Positions 1-9,303 of a stretch of 64,000 nucleotides of DNA are shown in pieces. Every line of letters starts with the position of its first letter. Within the stretch, counting starts at the first letter, position 1. The position numbers and the translations under genes were made by a program. Under the pieces are notes generated by a model that searched no databases, had not been told where the DNA came from, and was given only the letters and a program-made list of their open reading frames with translations. Origin of the DNA: Psychrobacter sp. GP33 (GTDB lineage Bacteria; Pseudomonadota; Gammaproteobacteria; Pseudomonadales; Moraxellaceae); assembly GCF_014119005.1 (NCBI RefSeq), contig NZ_JACGYX010000001.1:124001-188000 (forward strand), given 5' to 3'.

Positions 1-1
1 G

Positions 2-970
2 AGCGAAAACGCTTGGATAACGGGTGGGCTATTAGCGATTGCTGCATCTGGTTTATGGCGTTTGGGTTTAGGAACAGGTTGGGCGTTGATTGCTAGCGCC
101 TTAATAGGTGGTACTGGTATTGCTATCGTACAGGCGTTAGCACCCGGCGTGGTAAAACGCTGGTATCCTCAGCGTGTCCCGTTAGCCATGGGTATTTATT
201 CAGCATTACTAATGGCTGGGGGCGGCATTGCGGCAACACTGAGCCCAGTAGTTGCTCAGCATTATGGCAGTTGGCAAGCAGGTCTTGGGATATGGTTGCT
301 GTTGCCTGTAGTAGCACTTTTTTTGTGGTGGTTAAGACCGTCCGAGGTGATGGAAACAAAGCATAATGGCGTGGCAGTCAATTTTTTTAAGAATCGGCGC
401 GCATGGTTATTAGCCAGCTACTTTGGCTTAGCGAACGCTGGTTATGCTTGTATGATTGCATTTCTACCGACTTATGCTCATGATTTAGGATGGAGCGCCC
501 AAGGTAGTGGCGAGCTAATCGGTATTATGACTATTTTTCAAGTGCTGGGTGCGTTAGGTGCGCCTGCGCTGTCTGCTCATCGCTTAGATCGTCGCCCTTG
601 GTTATTTTTTGCTGTAGGTATTCAGATTGTAGGCTTTGCAGGATTAATTCTGATGCCAGAGTCACTGCTGATTCTGTGGGCAGCTATGATAGGTGGTGGT
701 CTTGGCGCTTGTTTTTCATTAACGCTTACCGTGGCGCTTGACCATCTATCCGCACCTAGATTGGCTGGCGCACTGACGGCATTTGTACAAGGAATAGGTT
801 TTATTATTACCGCTATTGTTCCTTATTTCGCAGGGTTTTTACGTGAATGGTTAGGTAGCTTTCAGGTCGTTTGGCTACTGCTTTTGAGCACGCTGGTAGC
901 CATGCTGGTGGTCACGATGAAGTTTGTTCCTACAGGTTATGCTAAGGCGATCAATCTTCCTAATACTTAA
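2..970 (+). CDS. MFS transporter, CynX/NimT type (5' end outside window)
   Basis: This is a major facilitator superfamily permease of the inner membrane, most like the CynX/NimT (cyanate/nitroimidazole) subgroup; the substrate cannot be told. The reading frame is open from base 2, so the N-terminal part (about 70-80 residues, judged from the usual ~400) lies outside the window. The visible protein of about 322 residues has repeated hydrophobic helices rich in Gly and Ala, a short basic loop (KNRRAWL) between the two halves, and ends in a short polar tail. The first in-window start-like codon (TTG at 62) is internal. The next gene follows after 46 bp on the same strand. Confidence 0.8.
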   Translation, partial: SENAWITGGLLAIAASGLWRLGLGTGWALIASALIGGTGIAIVQALAPGVVKRWYPQRVPLAMGIYSALLMAGGGIAATLSPVVAQHYGSWQAGLGIWLLLPVVALFLWWLRPSEVMETKHNGVAVNFFKNRRAWLLASYFGLANAGYACMIAFLPTYAHDLGWSAQGSGELIGIMTIFQVLGALGAPALSAHRLDRRPWLFFAVGIQIVGFAGLILMPESLLILWAAMIGGGLGACFSLTLTVALDHLSAPRLAGALTAFVQGIGFIITAIVPYFAGFLREWLGSFQVVWLLLLSTLVAMLVVTMKFVPTGYAKAINLPNT

Positions 971-1016
971 TAGCGCTTAAATTAAATAATCAGTAAACTA
1001 ACTGTTAGGATTTAAC

Positions 1017-1547
1017 ATGAAAAACTTACTTGTTTGTGCTGCCCTTGCAACGTCAATGTTGTCAATTACGGCTTGTGCCAGCACTACTGCACAAAGCAAT
1101 CAAACTAAACCGAACGTATCTAATTCTGGAGCTTATATGGCAACAATTCCTGTATTAACTGGTGAGATGGCACAGAACATAGTGACTGCAGCCGCCCTAG
1201 AAGCTAAAAAGAACCAGTGGATGGTGTCAGTCACGGTCGTTGATGCCTCTGGACAGACGCTAGCCGTGTTAAGAGACCATCGAGCAGGGGTGCATACCAT
1301 CCGTGCCAGTTATAAAAAAGCGTATACCGCTAATTCACAAAAAAGAGAAACGGCGGTCATTGCTAAGGGTGTTGCGGATGGTACGATTCCTAGTGACATT
1401 CGCTATTTAGATGAAAATATACTTATCTTAGATGGCGGTGTACCTATTTATATTGATGGCATTGTGGTTGGTGGTATTGGAGTGGGCGGTGCGCACGGCA
1501 GTCAAGATGTGCAGGTTGCTAAAGCCGGCTTAAAAGCTATAGAGTAG
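1017..1547 (+). CDS. GlcG/HbpS (DUF336) family lipoprotein
   Basis: This 176-residue protein belongs to the GlcG/HbpS (DUF336) heme-binding-like family. Residues 1-20 form a lipoprotein signal peptide ending in the lipobox ITAC (Cys at about 20), so the mature protein is probably membrane-anchored on the periplasmic side. The body has the family pattern: an early stretch with [18 protein letters not shown], and a Gly-rich end containing [13 protein letters not shown] followed by an alanine/lysine-rich helix. Family members bind heme or are associated with glycolate loci; neither role is shown here. It may be cotranscribed with the upstream MFS gene. Confidence 0.8.
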   Translation: MKNLLVCAALATSMLSITACASTTAQSNQTKPNVSNSGAYMATIPVLTGEMAQNIVTAAALEAKKNQWMVSVTVVDASGQTLAVLRDHRAGVHTIRASYKKAYTANSQKRETAVIAKGVADGTIPSDIRYLDENILILDGGVPIYIDGIVVGGIGVGGAHGSQDVQVAKAGLKAIE

Positions 1548-1943
1548 AGTCTGACCAGTAATCATAGCTTGAGCTCAAGTTACCAGTTCATTGTTTACCC
1601 AGTTCATCGTTTACATAGTAGTCACTGCCTTAAATTTCCATTTTTTATGTTTGTTAATTCCATAATTTTCTATAACTTATTAAAGCGTTAAGAAAGCATA
1701 CAGCGCGTTGTAAATATGTCTTTATTAGTATTAGTGACGGCATGTGAACGACAGTAAATAGCATAAACTGACAATAACGCATAATAACGCTTAGTATAAT
1801 TTGGAAACCAGCAGCCAGCGTACTGATTGTTAAGGCATCAGCTACCACTACTTTAGTCATGTCTTTCATGTACACTGCTAAGATAATCAAATTTAATAGC
1901 AACTGTATTCAAGTAGGTCTGTACCTTGAACTGGAGAATCTCA
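1548..1943. other. intergenic region, no supported gene
   Basis: About 380 bp of AT-rich DNA between the DUF336 gene and the efflux operon. A minus-strand frame could encode a short hydrophobic peptide (about 1654-1902), but it needs a TTG start, has no clear ribosome binding site and resembles no family I know. The promoter of the downstream operon should lie here. Confidence 0.4.
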
Positions 1944-3173
1944 TTGCGCGCTGTCCACTATAAATATGTGGTTATTATCATATTGATAATGCTTGCCGTT
2001 GGTTTTGCGCTATTTCGTTGGTGGCAGGGACCGCTGTTGCCAAGCTATACCGTACAGTCAATGCCACTGGTACAAACGGTGGTGGCAACTGGGCAAGTAG
2101 TCACGGTGTCGCGCACCCAAGTGGGCAGTGAGGTGACTGGCGTGGTACTTGAGCGACTGGTACAAGAAGGCGACCGCGTGGCACAAGGAGATTTGCTGTT
2201 GGTGTTGCGCTCAGATGACGTTGCCGCGCAAGTGCGCCAAGCAGAAACTGCGCTGACTGAGCTTGCAACCAGCACCCGTCCTCAAGCTGAAGTGGCATTG
2301 GCAAATGCGCAAGTTCAGTTGACCCAAGCTCGTGGGAATGTAGAGCGTCGCCGCCAGTTGGCAGCGATTTCGGCAATTTCCGCTGAAGAGATGGCGCAAG
2401 CGGAGCAGGCGGAAAGTCAGGCTAAAAATAATCTTGAAGCCGCACGTTTAAAAGCCGCGGCACTGCAAGAAGGCGGTGTTGAGGAAACGCTGTTAAAGGA
2501 GCGTGTGGCGGCATTACAGGCTCAATTTAATAAAACTGAAGTACGTAGCCAAGTGGCAGGTACGGTACTAACACGCGATGTAGAAACGGGCGATTTGATA
2601 CAACCGGGTCAGACATTGTTCACCATTGCGGTTGATGGCAGTACGGAGATTCGAGTGCCACTTGATGAGCGCAATTTATCAAAGCTCGCCTTACAGCAAA
2701 GCGCGATGGCGATTACTGATGCTTATCCAGACCAGCCTTTTCCTGCTTATATTAATTTTATTGCGCCGAGTGTGGATCCGCAGCGCGGTACAGTAGAGGT
2801 GCGTTTGACGGTTAATCCTTTGCCTGAATTTTTGCGTCAGGATATGACGGTGTCGGTGAATATCGAAACGGATCGCCGCGCCCAAGCACTCGTGCTACCG
2901 AATGATGCTTTGGGCAGTGTACAAGGCGATGATGCGGTCGTGGTGCTGCTGCGTGATGGTAAAATACAACGTCAAAAAGTAACGTTGGGTTTGCGAGGTT
3001 TAGCCATGTCTGAGGTGATTGCAGGCTTAAGTATTGGTGATGAGGTGTTGGCTGATGCGGCGACCTCATTAGCAGATGGCTCTCGGGTACGTATTGAGTC
3101 GCAAAAAGCCTCACTGATTCAAAGTGTTCATGATAAAAATCTTGCTAGCGTATTACCGGAGACAAGTAATTGA
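1944..3173 (+). CDS. MacA/HlyD-family periplasmic adaptor of ABC efflux system
   Basis: This is a membrane-fusion (adaptor) protein of the MacA/RND-HlyD type, which links an inner-membrane ABC transporter to an outer-membrane channel. It has an N-terminal membrane anchor, a biotinyl-lipoyl-like segment (GDRVAQGDLLLVLRSDD), a long coiled coil rich in Ala, Gln and Glu (about residues 75-195), a second lipoyl half (VAGTVLTRDVETGDLIQPGQ) and a beta-barrel region. The start is placed at TTG 1944 because GGAG at 1933-1936 sits 7 nt upstream; an in-frame TTG at 1926 is the alternative. Its stop overlaps the permease start by 4 bp. The substrate is unknown. Confidence 0.85.
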   Translation: MRAVHYKYVVIIILIMLAVGFALFRWWQGPLLPSYTVQSMPLVQTVVATGQVVTVSRTQVGSEVTGVVLERLVQEGDRVAQGDLLLVLRSDDVAAQVRQAETALTELATSTRPQAEVALANAQVQLTQARGNVERRRQLAAISAISAEEMAQAEQAESQAKNNLEAARLKAAALQEGGVEETLLKERVAALQAQFNKTEVRSQVAGTVLTRDVETGDLIQPGQTLFTIAVDGSTEIRVPLDERNLSKLALQQSAMAITDAYPDQPFPAYINFIAPSVDPQRGTVEVRLTVNPLPEFLRQDMTVSVNIETDRRAQALVLPNDALGSVQGDDAVVVLLRDGKIQRQKVTLGLRGLAMSEVIAGLSIGDEVLADAATSLADGSRVRIESQKASLIQSVHDKNLASVLPETSN

Positions 3174-4393
3174 CCGGATTTTTTGGGCGACTGTGGATTG
3201 AAGCAACCATTGCGATGAGCTTTTTGCGTGAGGGACGTTTACAGTCGTTGATGATTACCGTCGGCGTTGCGGTGGGTGTGGCAGTTATTATTTTTATTAC
3301 CGCTTTAGTACAGGGTCTGCAGTCTAATCTTATCGAGAATACGTTAGGCACGCAGGCGCATATTCGCCTATTACCACCCGATGAGGTCAATCAGGTGCTT
3401 GCGCCTATCGCAGGCACAGTACAATTATTGCAAGAAGATAAACGCCCACAGCGGCTACGCTCTATCAACAACTGGCAACAAATCACCACGACCTTAGATC
3501 AATTACCCCTATTAACGGCAGTATCACCCACGGTATCAGGACCTGCATTTGTACGGCGAGGTGATGCGTTGGCGTCGGTTGCATTAGTGGGTACTGACCT
3601 TGAACGATATCAGAAGATTATCCCACTTGAGAAGTATCTGATTAGTGGTCAACTGCGAGTTGGCGCTGATGAAGTGTTGATTGGCAGTCAGTTGGCTAAA
3701 GATCTTGGCGTACAAGTTGGTAGTAAGCTGCGATTAGAAACCGGTCAGCAGAATAATGCGGTGGTAAATGTTGCAGGAATATTTGAGCTGGGCGTGCGTG
3801 AGCTGGATGCACGCTATGTTTATTTAGACTTAAAACAGGCGCAATCATTGCTCAGTCTTCCAGGTGGTGTGACGGTGATTGATTTAACCGTTGCCGATAT
3901 TTTTGAGGCAGAAAATATCGCTGCACAAGTAGGGCGTTTGACCTCATTGCAAGCAGAGAGCTGGATTAAGACCAATGTACAATTGATGAATGCGCTTTCA
4001 GCACAAAGCTTGTCGACCAATATGATTATCGTCTTTGTGGCGATATCGGTTGCCTTTGGCATTGCTAGTGTGTTGTCGGTCAGCGTCGTACAGCGCACCC
4101 GTGAAATTGGAATTTTACGAGCAACAGGTGCCACCCGTCAGCAAATCTTACGAATTTTTTTGATTCAGGGCGCTGTGTTTGGCTTATTGGGTTCTATTTT
4201 GGGCAGTGCAGCAAGTTACGTACTGGTGTGGGTATTTAATACTTTTGGTCCCGGTTTATTTTATATTCCAATTTCCGTCAAGCTAGTGATGGTAGCAATG
4301 TTACTGGCTACGCTGACAGGTGTGTTAGCCGCTGCCATACCCTCACGCCGCGCCGCGGCACTGGATCCTGTAGTGGCGATTCGCTATGTCTAA
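3170..4393 (+). CDS. ABC transporter permease, MacB/FtsX-like
   Basis: This 407-residue inner-membrane permease has the MacB/FtsX layout: one N-terminal transmembrane helix (about residues 20-45), a large periplasmic domain, and three C-terminal helices (about 280-400) with the conserved VVQRTREIGILRATGA loop that contacts the ATPase. It starts at TTG 3170, overlapping the adaptor stop, with GGAGA about 7 nt upstream. Such permeases are mechanotransmitters rather than classical channels. It forms a tripartite system with the genes on either side. The ATPase is a separate gene, as in Lol- and DevBCA-type systems, not fused as in E. coli MacB. Confidence 0.87.
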   Translation: MTGFFGRLWIEATIAMSFLREGRLQSLMITVGVAVGVAVIIFITALVQGLQSNLIENTLGTQAHIRLLPPDEVNQVLAPIAGTVQLLQEDKRPQRLRSINNWQQITTTLDQLPLLTAVSPTVSGPAFVRRGDALASVALVGTDLERYQKIIPLEKYLISGQLRVGADEVLIGSQLAKDLGVQVGSKLRLETGQQNNAVVNVAGIFELGVRELDARYVYLDLKQAQSLLSLPGGVTVIDLTVADIFEAENIAAQVGRLTSLQAESWIKTNVQLMNALSAQSLSTNMIIVFVAISVAFGIASVLSVSVVQRTREIGILRATGATRQQILRIFLIQGAVFGLLGSILGSAASYVLVWVFNTFGPGLFYIPISVKLVMVAMLLATLTGVLAAAIPSRRAAALDPVVAIRYV

Positions 4394-5150
4394 TAATACG
4401 CTTAACCAGTTTAATAGTAAGTCTAATAATAAGGCTGATAGTAAGTCTGCTACCTCGCACGAAGTTCTGCGTTTAGAGGCGCTGCACAAGTCTTATAATG
4501 TTGGTCAGCCCAATGAAGTTGAGGTGCTGCATGGGATTAATTTAACCATTAGCAGTAATGACTTTGCCGCGCTGATTGGTCCTTCTGGCTCTGGCAAAAG
4601 TACGTTATTAAATATATTGGGATTGCTAGATAAGCCTACTAGCGGCGAGCTTTATTTATTAGAGCAGGCAACCAGTGGCATGGATGATGCCGGACGCACC
4701 GCACTGCGTGGTCATAGTATCGGCTTTGTTTTTCAGTTTCATCATCTGATTCAAGCTTTTACCGTGTTAGATAATATACTGATGCCATTAATGCTAACAC
4801 GTGGCAAACCAGATAAATTTGCATTGCAGCGTGCACATGATTTACTTGCCGCTGTTGGATTATCTAAGTTTTCTGCCAATAAGCCAAACGAGCTGTCCGG
4901 CGGTCAACAGCAGCGAGTTGCGATTGCCAGAGCGCTTATTACCGAACCGGCGTTATTATTAGCTGATGAACCAACTGGCAATCTTGATACGGTGACGGCG
5001 GCTGACGTGTTCGAGTTATTCCGTAAAATTAATCGTGAGCGCGACTGTGCCGTATTGTTAGTCACCCATGATCCAAGACTATCAGCCTCTTGTGATCGCA
5101 CTATTAACCTAGTTGACGGGCGCATAGAAAGTGATTCTTTAAATGACTAA
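4386..5150 (+). CDS. ABC transporter ATP-binding protein, LolD/MacB-like
   Basis: This 254-residue ATPase powers the adaptor/permease pair upstream and overlaps the permease gene by 8 bp. Visible motifs are the Walker A loop GPSGSGKST at about residues 65-73, a Q-loop (FVFQFHHLI), the signature LSGGQQQR at about 167-174, Walker B LLLADEPTGNLD and an H-loop VTHDP. The length is slightly above the usual 220-240 because of a polar N-terminal extension of about 25 residues. The family includes LolD and MacB exporters. No outer-membrane factor gene is nearby. Confidence 0.88.
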   Translation: MSNNTLNQFNSKSNNKADSKSATSHEVLRLEALHKSYNVGQPNEVEVLHGINLTISSNDFAALIGPSGSGKSTLLNILGLLDKPTSGELYLLEQATSGMDDAGRTALRGHSIGFVFQFHHLIQAFTVLDNILMPLMLTRGKPDKFALQRAHDLLAAVGLSKFSANKPNELSGGQQQRVAIARALITEPALLLADEPTGNLDTVTAADVFELFRKINRERDCAVLLVTHDPRLSASCDRTINLVDGRIESDSLND

Positions 5151-5324
5151 AAAATATAGTATTGATAATACAGCGCATATTGGCAGTGAATTTAGCAGCT
5201 GAATAAATGATTTCATAAATACACGCGTCGATGCTGCTTCTAATAAAATTAGTGGCTTTCATATCAATATTAAAAAATGTTGAAAACACAATACTTATGA
5301 TATTGAAGCCAGTCATTATTCAGT

Positions 5325-5729
5325 ATGCTACCAACGATGATAGACCGACAGTCTAGCACGATTGTCAACGTATCCTTGATTTCAACACGCGGTCCTAACC
5401 GTATTCTCTACTCAACATCGAAGGTTGGCGTGATGCAATGACAGCTTCACTGACCTTTGAATACGCAAATGAAGGTATTAGAGTAACCGCTGTTGCGGCT
5501 GATGATAAAGAGGTACCGCTAAAAAAATACTTCGTAATGGTAAACCGTCAACTAAAAAAGAAAAAGGATTGATTGATGCATTGTTAATCAAACACTTTGT
5601 AGTACCTTGCTAGGAAGATATGGCACGATAGAGTAGCAAGTGAATACTATCTCTTTTTTAGCTTCGCATGCATCCTCCTATATCACTGGTAGCATCATAC
5701 CCATTGGTGGCGGTGGCGATAAAGGTTAA
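5325..5729 (+). pseudogene. benD: decayed short-chain dehydrogenase, benD-like remnant
   Basis: Three in-order pieces of a short-chain dehydrogenase resembling benzoate cis-diol dehydrogenase (BenD) can be read here in shifting frames. The first (5325-5430) reads MLPTMID... then STIVNVSLISTRGPNR, matching the beta-strand and catalytic-serine area. The second (about 5430-5560) reads DAMTASLTFEYANEGIRVTA. The third (about 5655-5729) reads ASSYITGSIIPIGGGGDKG and stops at TAA, the typical SDR C-terminus. Frameshifts near 5430 and 5532, a stop near 5637 and the missing N-terminal Rossmann segment show decay. It lies directly upstream of benE, which supports the ben-operon reading. Confidence 0.72.
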
Positions 5730-5827
5730 TACCCTTTGTTTTAGTTTGGAGAACATATCGCAGCTGAGACACTCATCTGATCTACCAACTTCGTCTATGA
5801 AGTAATGCCGATTTGCACGGAGGCAAT

Positions 5828-7060
5828 ATGGCAAATTTAATACAAACTCTGAAAAAAGACTGGTCAGTCTCAGCATCCGTTGCCGGTTTTTTAGCGGTAC
5901 TCATCTCTTACGCTGGTCCTTTAATTATTTTCTTTCAAGCAGCACAAGCCGCGCAAGTTTCAGATGCAATGATGGCCTCTTGGATTTGGGGCATATCAAT
6001 AGGTGCTGCTGTTCCTGGCATTTATCTATCGATTAAATATAAGACACCCATTATTACCGCATGGTCTGCACCAGGTACTGCTTTACTCGTAACGCTATTT
6101 CCACATATAAGTATCAATGAAGCTGTTGGAGCTTATATTATCTCAGCTATTGTTATTTTTATTATTGGGGCAATGGGCTATTTTGACAAAATCTTAAAAT
6201 GGATTCCAAACGGCATTGCCGCTGGGATGATGGCCGGCATACTGTTTCAATTCGGCTTAGAATTATTCAAAGCTACCGATACCATGCCATTTATTGTTTT
6301 TAGTATGCTGGCTTGCTATCTATTCGCCAAACGCTTATCACCGCGCTATACAATGATTTGGGTATTACTGTGCGGTGTCATTTTAAGTGCCTTATTTGGT
6401 AAGATAAACCCTGTCAATTTTAACTTAGCGATAACTATACCAACATTTATCTCACCTGAATGGTCGTGGAACTCTACTTTTAACCTTGCCATACCGCTTA
6501 TCCTTGTCAGCTTAACGGGACAGTTCTTACCCGGTATGGCTATCTTGAAATTAAGTGGTTATGAGACGCCAGCCAAACCTATTATCGTAGTTTCCAGTGT
6601 TGCCTCATTAGCCGTTGCTTGCGTTGGCGGTATTACTATTGTGCTCGCAGCGATCACTGCGGCACTGTGTACAGGCAAAGATGCTCACGAACTTAAAGAA
6701 AAGCGCTATATTGCCGGTGTCGCTAATGGTATCTTTTATTTATTCGGTGGTTTATTCGCTAGCAGTATTGTGATGGTGTTTAGCTTGCTACCTAGAGAGC
6801 TGGTCGCAGCGTTGGCTGGTCTGGCACTGATCGGTGCCATCTCTGCCAATATTACCACTGCTATGAGAGACGATGGTCAAAGAGACTCGGCATTGATTAC
6901 TTTCTTAGCTACGGCATCTGGTATGCATTTCTTAGGGCTCAGTTCAGTATTTTGGGGTATTCTTATCGGTATGGTTGCCCATTATATTTTGACTAAAAAA
7001 CGCCTGTTTCCTACTTCATCGTCGGTAGCATTGAAGACCGCTGACCACGATATTAAGTAA
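5828..7060 (+). CDS. benE: benzoate/H+ symporter, BenE family
   Basis: This inner-membrane transporter of about 410 residues belongs to the BenE family (benzoate:H+ symporters; E. coli YdcO is a relative). It has about 11-12 hydrophobic helices and the family's features near the start: AGFLAVLISYAGPL at about 18-31 and ITAWSAPGTALL at about 75-86. ATG 5828 is chosen because GGAGG at 5819-5823 lies 4 nt upstream; a TTG at 5813 would run through this site. The gene is intact although the benD-like gene before it is destroyed, so it may act as an orphan aromatic-acid transporter. Confidence 0.85.
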   Translation: MANLIQTLKKDWSVSASVAGFLAVLISYAGPLIIFFQAAQAAQVSDAMMASWIWGISIGAAVPGIYLSIKYKTPIITAWSAPGTALLVTLFPHISINEAVGAYIISAIVIFIIGAMGYFDKILKWIPNGIAAGMMAGILFQFGLELFKATDTMPFIVFSMLACYLFAKRLSPRYTMIWVLLCGVILSALFGKINPVNFNLAITIPTFISPEWSWNSTFNLAIPLILVSLTGQFLPGMAILKLSGYETPAKPIIVVSSVASLAVACVGGITIVLAAITAALCTGKDAHELKEKRYIAGVANGIFYLFGGLFASSIVMVFSLLPRELVAALAGLALIGAISANITTAMRDDGQRDSALITFLATASGMHFLGLSSVFWGILIGMVAHYILTKKRLFPTSSSVALKTADHDIK

Positions 7061-7349
7061 TAAACACACTTTAGATTAAAGAATCTAGATAGCATAGGCA
7101 CAACGATTAAATACTTAAATTAATCATAAAAGTAAAAGCGCTATCTGACATTACTGAATAATAGGAAGCAACTAGGATTAATAAAGCTGGAAAAGTATGG
7201 CTGATATGCTTGCTCAGTCAAAATAAAGAGGGTACTACCACAAGATAGCTTGTTGGAATGATCGATTGCCTCATCTACTTAAGTATCGAAAACTTAGTCG
7301 TGATTAACATAACGTCTGATAGGGGAATAGTCGGGAATTTCTGGGTAAG

Positions 7350-7712
7350 TTACTTATTATAATCGATATTCAAATCAAAACATGGCGTTCGATAATCAAA
7401 TAAGAGTCGAATCATTGTTCTCGCATCGAAGGTATTTCCATACTTTCCCTTCACATTTTCCATCCAGATAAGTATTGTAGACTCTTTCTTACATAGGATT
7501 ACAGTACTATTAGTTACTGTTTGTCCTGCCATACCTAATGAGTTTGGGCCATGGCCAATATGATTCTCGGTTGGTAATTGTTGCCATGATTCTTGCTCTA
7601 GATATGTTTTGAGTTTATATAATTTATCTATACTAAAGTTAGGACTAGTGTAATAACTTACCAGTAGTGTTGTTCGATATGCGAAATAAGTGTAGCTATT
7701 ATCGTCATCCAT
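7350..7712 (-). CDS. hypothetical protein
   Basis: This is an open frame of 120 residues that I do not recognise. It has no obvious signal peptide or transmembrane helix, several Tyr and Trp residues, and a central GHGPNSLGMAG stretch. It starts at an ATG without a good ribosome binding site and lies in a low-density region next to a Fic-family remnant, so it could be a young or decaying gene. Codon use looks coding-like, but support is moderate only. Confidence 0.4.
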   Translation of the reverse strand: MDDDNSYTYFAYRTTLLVSYYTSPNFSIDKLYKLKTYLEQESWQQLPTENHIGHGPNSLGMAGQTVTNSTVILCKKESTILIWMENVKGKYGNTFDARTMIRLLFDYRTPCFDLNIDYNK

Positions 7713-7848
7713 AGTACTTTTAAATTTTTTACCTTACTAATCATATTGTTCTCATCACTTTGGCTTAGTGTTGATATTCAGCCTGCACTTATGCTTCTAA
7801 TTAGCGCAACAATATATAGCGTAAATTTTTTTTCAGAACAGCCTAGTT

Positions 7849-8203
7849 TTACCTACAAGTAAACGCCACTAATAGTTTGATTTTTGATATACCATTATCT
7901 ATCAAGTCATTCATATCAAGCAGTGCCGTATCTATTGAGCATTTGGTCGTCGCTGCTCATTTCTTGATGGTCAGCTTGCCATAAAAATTAGTCAATAAAG
8001 TATTTAGTATCTTTACTTGTCTATCATTCAGAGCATGTTGTTGATGCATCTGCCAAAAGCTCGCTTTATTGATAATTCTATCTGTGGTCTTTTGAGCGTT
8101 GATAAGCAATTGTTCCAGCGTTTGTGCAGTTGGAAATAAAGCGTAATAAACAATGTAAACTAAACCTTCTCTTTGATTGCCACCTCTTAATTGACCGACT
8201 CAC
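7849..8203 (-). pseudogene. C-terminal remnant of a Fic-family protein
   Basis: The minus strand encodes the C-terminal part of a Fic (filamentation induced by cAMP, AMPylator) family protein of the type with a winged-helix tail. The frame reads TDRIINKASFWQMHQQHALN, then DRQVKILNTLL and GKLTIKK, hits TGA at 7957-7959, and continues in the same frame with TKCSIDTALLDMNDLID. Intact homologues have a Trp after KK, so TGG to TGA explains the stop. The Fic core with HPFxxGNGR is absent. The gene is therefore truncated and dead. Confidence 0.72.
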
Positions 8204-8384
8204 GATATCTAATACTACTATCATCTCTGATTTTTAGTCGCCGTATGTAATACAGTGCCAATATAGAGTGGGATAAATAACTGATAATAAGATAAACTTC
8301 TTTACGCTTGATTGCCCGAGCATTTGTAAAAGGGCAGTGATATAAAGACATTAACAAAAGAACATTGATATAAGGCACATTGCT

Positions 8385-9119
8385 ATGGAACCAAGACAGA
8401 ACCCTATGGAACAAACTCAAAACGCTGTAGAACACAGACCCGTATTCATGCCTAGAGTTAATAGTGACAATCTGGTAAAAACGGACATGGTTAGGTTTGA
8501 GCGGCATGTGGGATTCGCCAGTAGACAAAAGAAAAAATCCATCAATGATATGCATCAAGTGATTCGCAAGAAATATGGGTTTAATAGTGTCTTAGAGCTA
8601 TCGAGTAAATCTGGCAATAAGCTGAGTTTTTTACTGAGTCCATTGAGCTTAAAGCTGGCTAATGAGTATGATGGTAAGCAGTATAGTGTCGAAAATGCCT
8701 TTCAAAGCAGTGGTGTTTTTGAATACGGTGGTCCCTATACCGACTTGCTGACAGCGCCACCAAGACAAGCCAAAAAAGATGAGCGGTTAATAACTTCAGG
8801 TGAATTAATTAGCTACAATTATTTTGGTATAGAGTGGAGCGTAGAGCCATTGACCGCGTTTTATGATTGGCTGTATGTGAATGCCCTCAAGCAAAATACT
8901 CAACTGCATGAAGAGGTTATGCAATATCAAGCCTTTACTGATATGGAATTTAATCCAAAAAAATCCATCCATTGTGCAGCTTATGCGCTAGCGATGTTTG
9001 TGGCGCTCAATAAACGAGAGTTGCTTGATAATGTTGAAGACCCTGCGGTATTTTTTAACTTATACCATGATTTTAAAGTGAGTAATACTGAGCAGCTTTT
9101 GGAAGAAGGCTGGATCTGA
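8385..9119 (+). CDS. NADAR-domain protein, DarT1-associated antitoxin type
   Basis: This 244-residue protein resembles the NADAR family found as antitoxin beside DarT1 DNA ADP-ribosyltransferase toxins. The conserved blocks are visible: KKKSINDMH near residue 48, LELSSKSG near 69, SVENAFQSSGVFEYGGPYTD near 102-121, KKDERLITSG near 132-141, EPLTAFYDWLYVNAL near 157-171 and FNPKKSIHCAAYA near 191-203. NADAR proteins are reported to remove ADP-ribose, including from guanine bases. No DUF4433/DarT-type toxin gene is found on either side, so the gene is an orphan here. The N-terminus has a polar leader, and starting at Met 8 is also possible. Confidence 0.75.
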   Translation: MEPRQNPMEQTQNAVEHRPVFMPRVNSDNLVKTDMVRFERHVGFASRQKKKSINDMHQVIRKKYGFNSVLELSSKSGNKLSFLLSPLSLKLANEYDGKQYSVENAFQSSGVFEYGGPYTDLLTAPPRQAKKDERLITSGELISYNYFGIEWSVEPLTAFYDWLYVNALKQNTQLHEEVMQYQAFTDMEFNPKKSIHCAAYALAMFVALNKRELLDNVEDPAVFFNLYHDFKVSNTEQLLEEGWI

Positions 9120-9303
9120 TAGCTAGACCCTGTAATGGTTGTAGTGGCACAATAATATTATAAGCTCACTTGTGTTTTAAGAGTCAATACGTCACCCTGA
9201 GAGAATTAAGCATTTATCTATTCTCCATATATACAAATAACTGGGTGTGGAAAGCTATTGAGCATGGACAGTCGATGAAAGTTTTAAGCAAACAGGATAA
9301 TCC

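Noticed and set aside
1654-1902. Minus-strand frame for a short hydrophobic peptide
   Set aside because: It needs a non-ATG start, has no ribosome binding site and no recognisable family; AT-rich DNA often yields such frames.
5813-5827. TTG 5813 as the start of benE
   Set aside because: It lies upstream of the GGAGG ribosome binding site that serves ATG 5828, and the added residues are not family-like.
8187-8558. Minus-strand 123-residue frame overlapping the NADAR gene start
   Set aside because: It is largely antisense to a clear gene and resembles no protein family.
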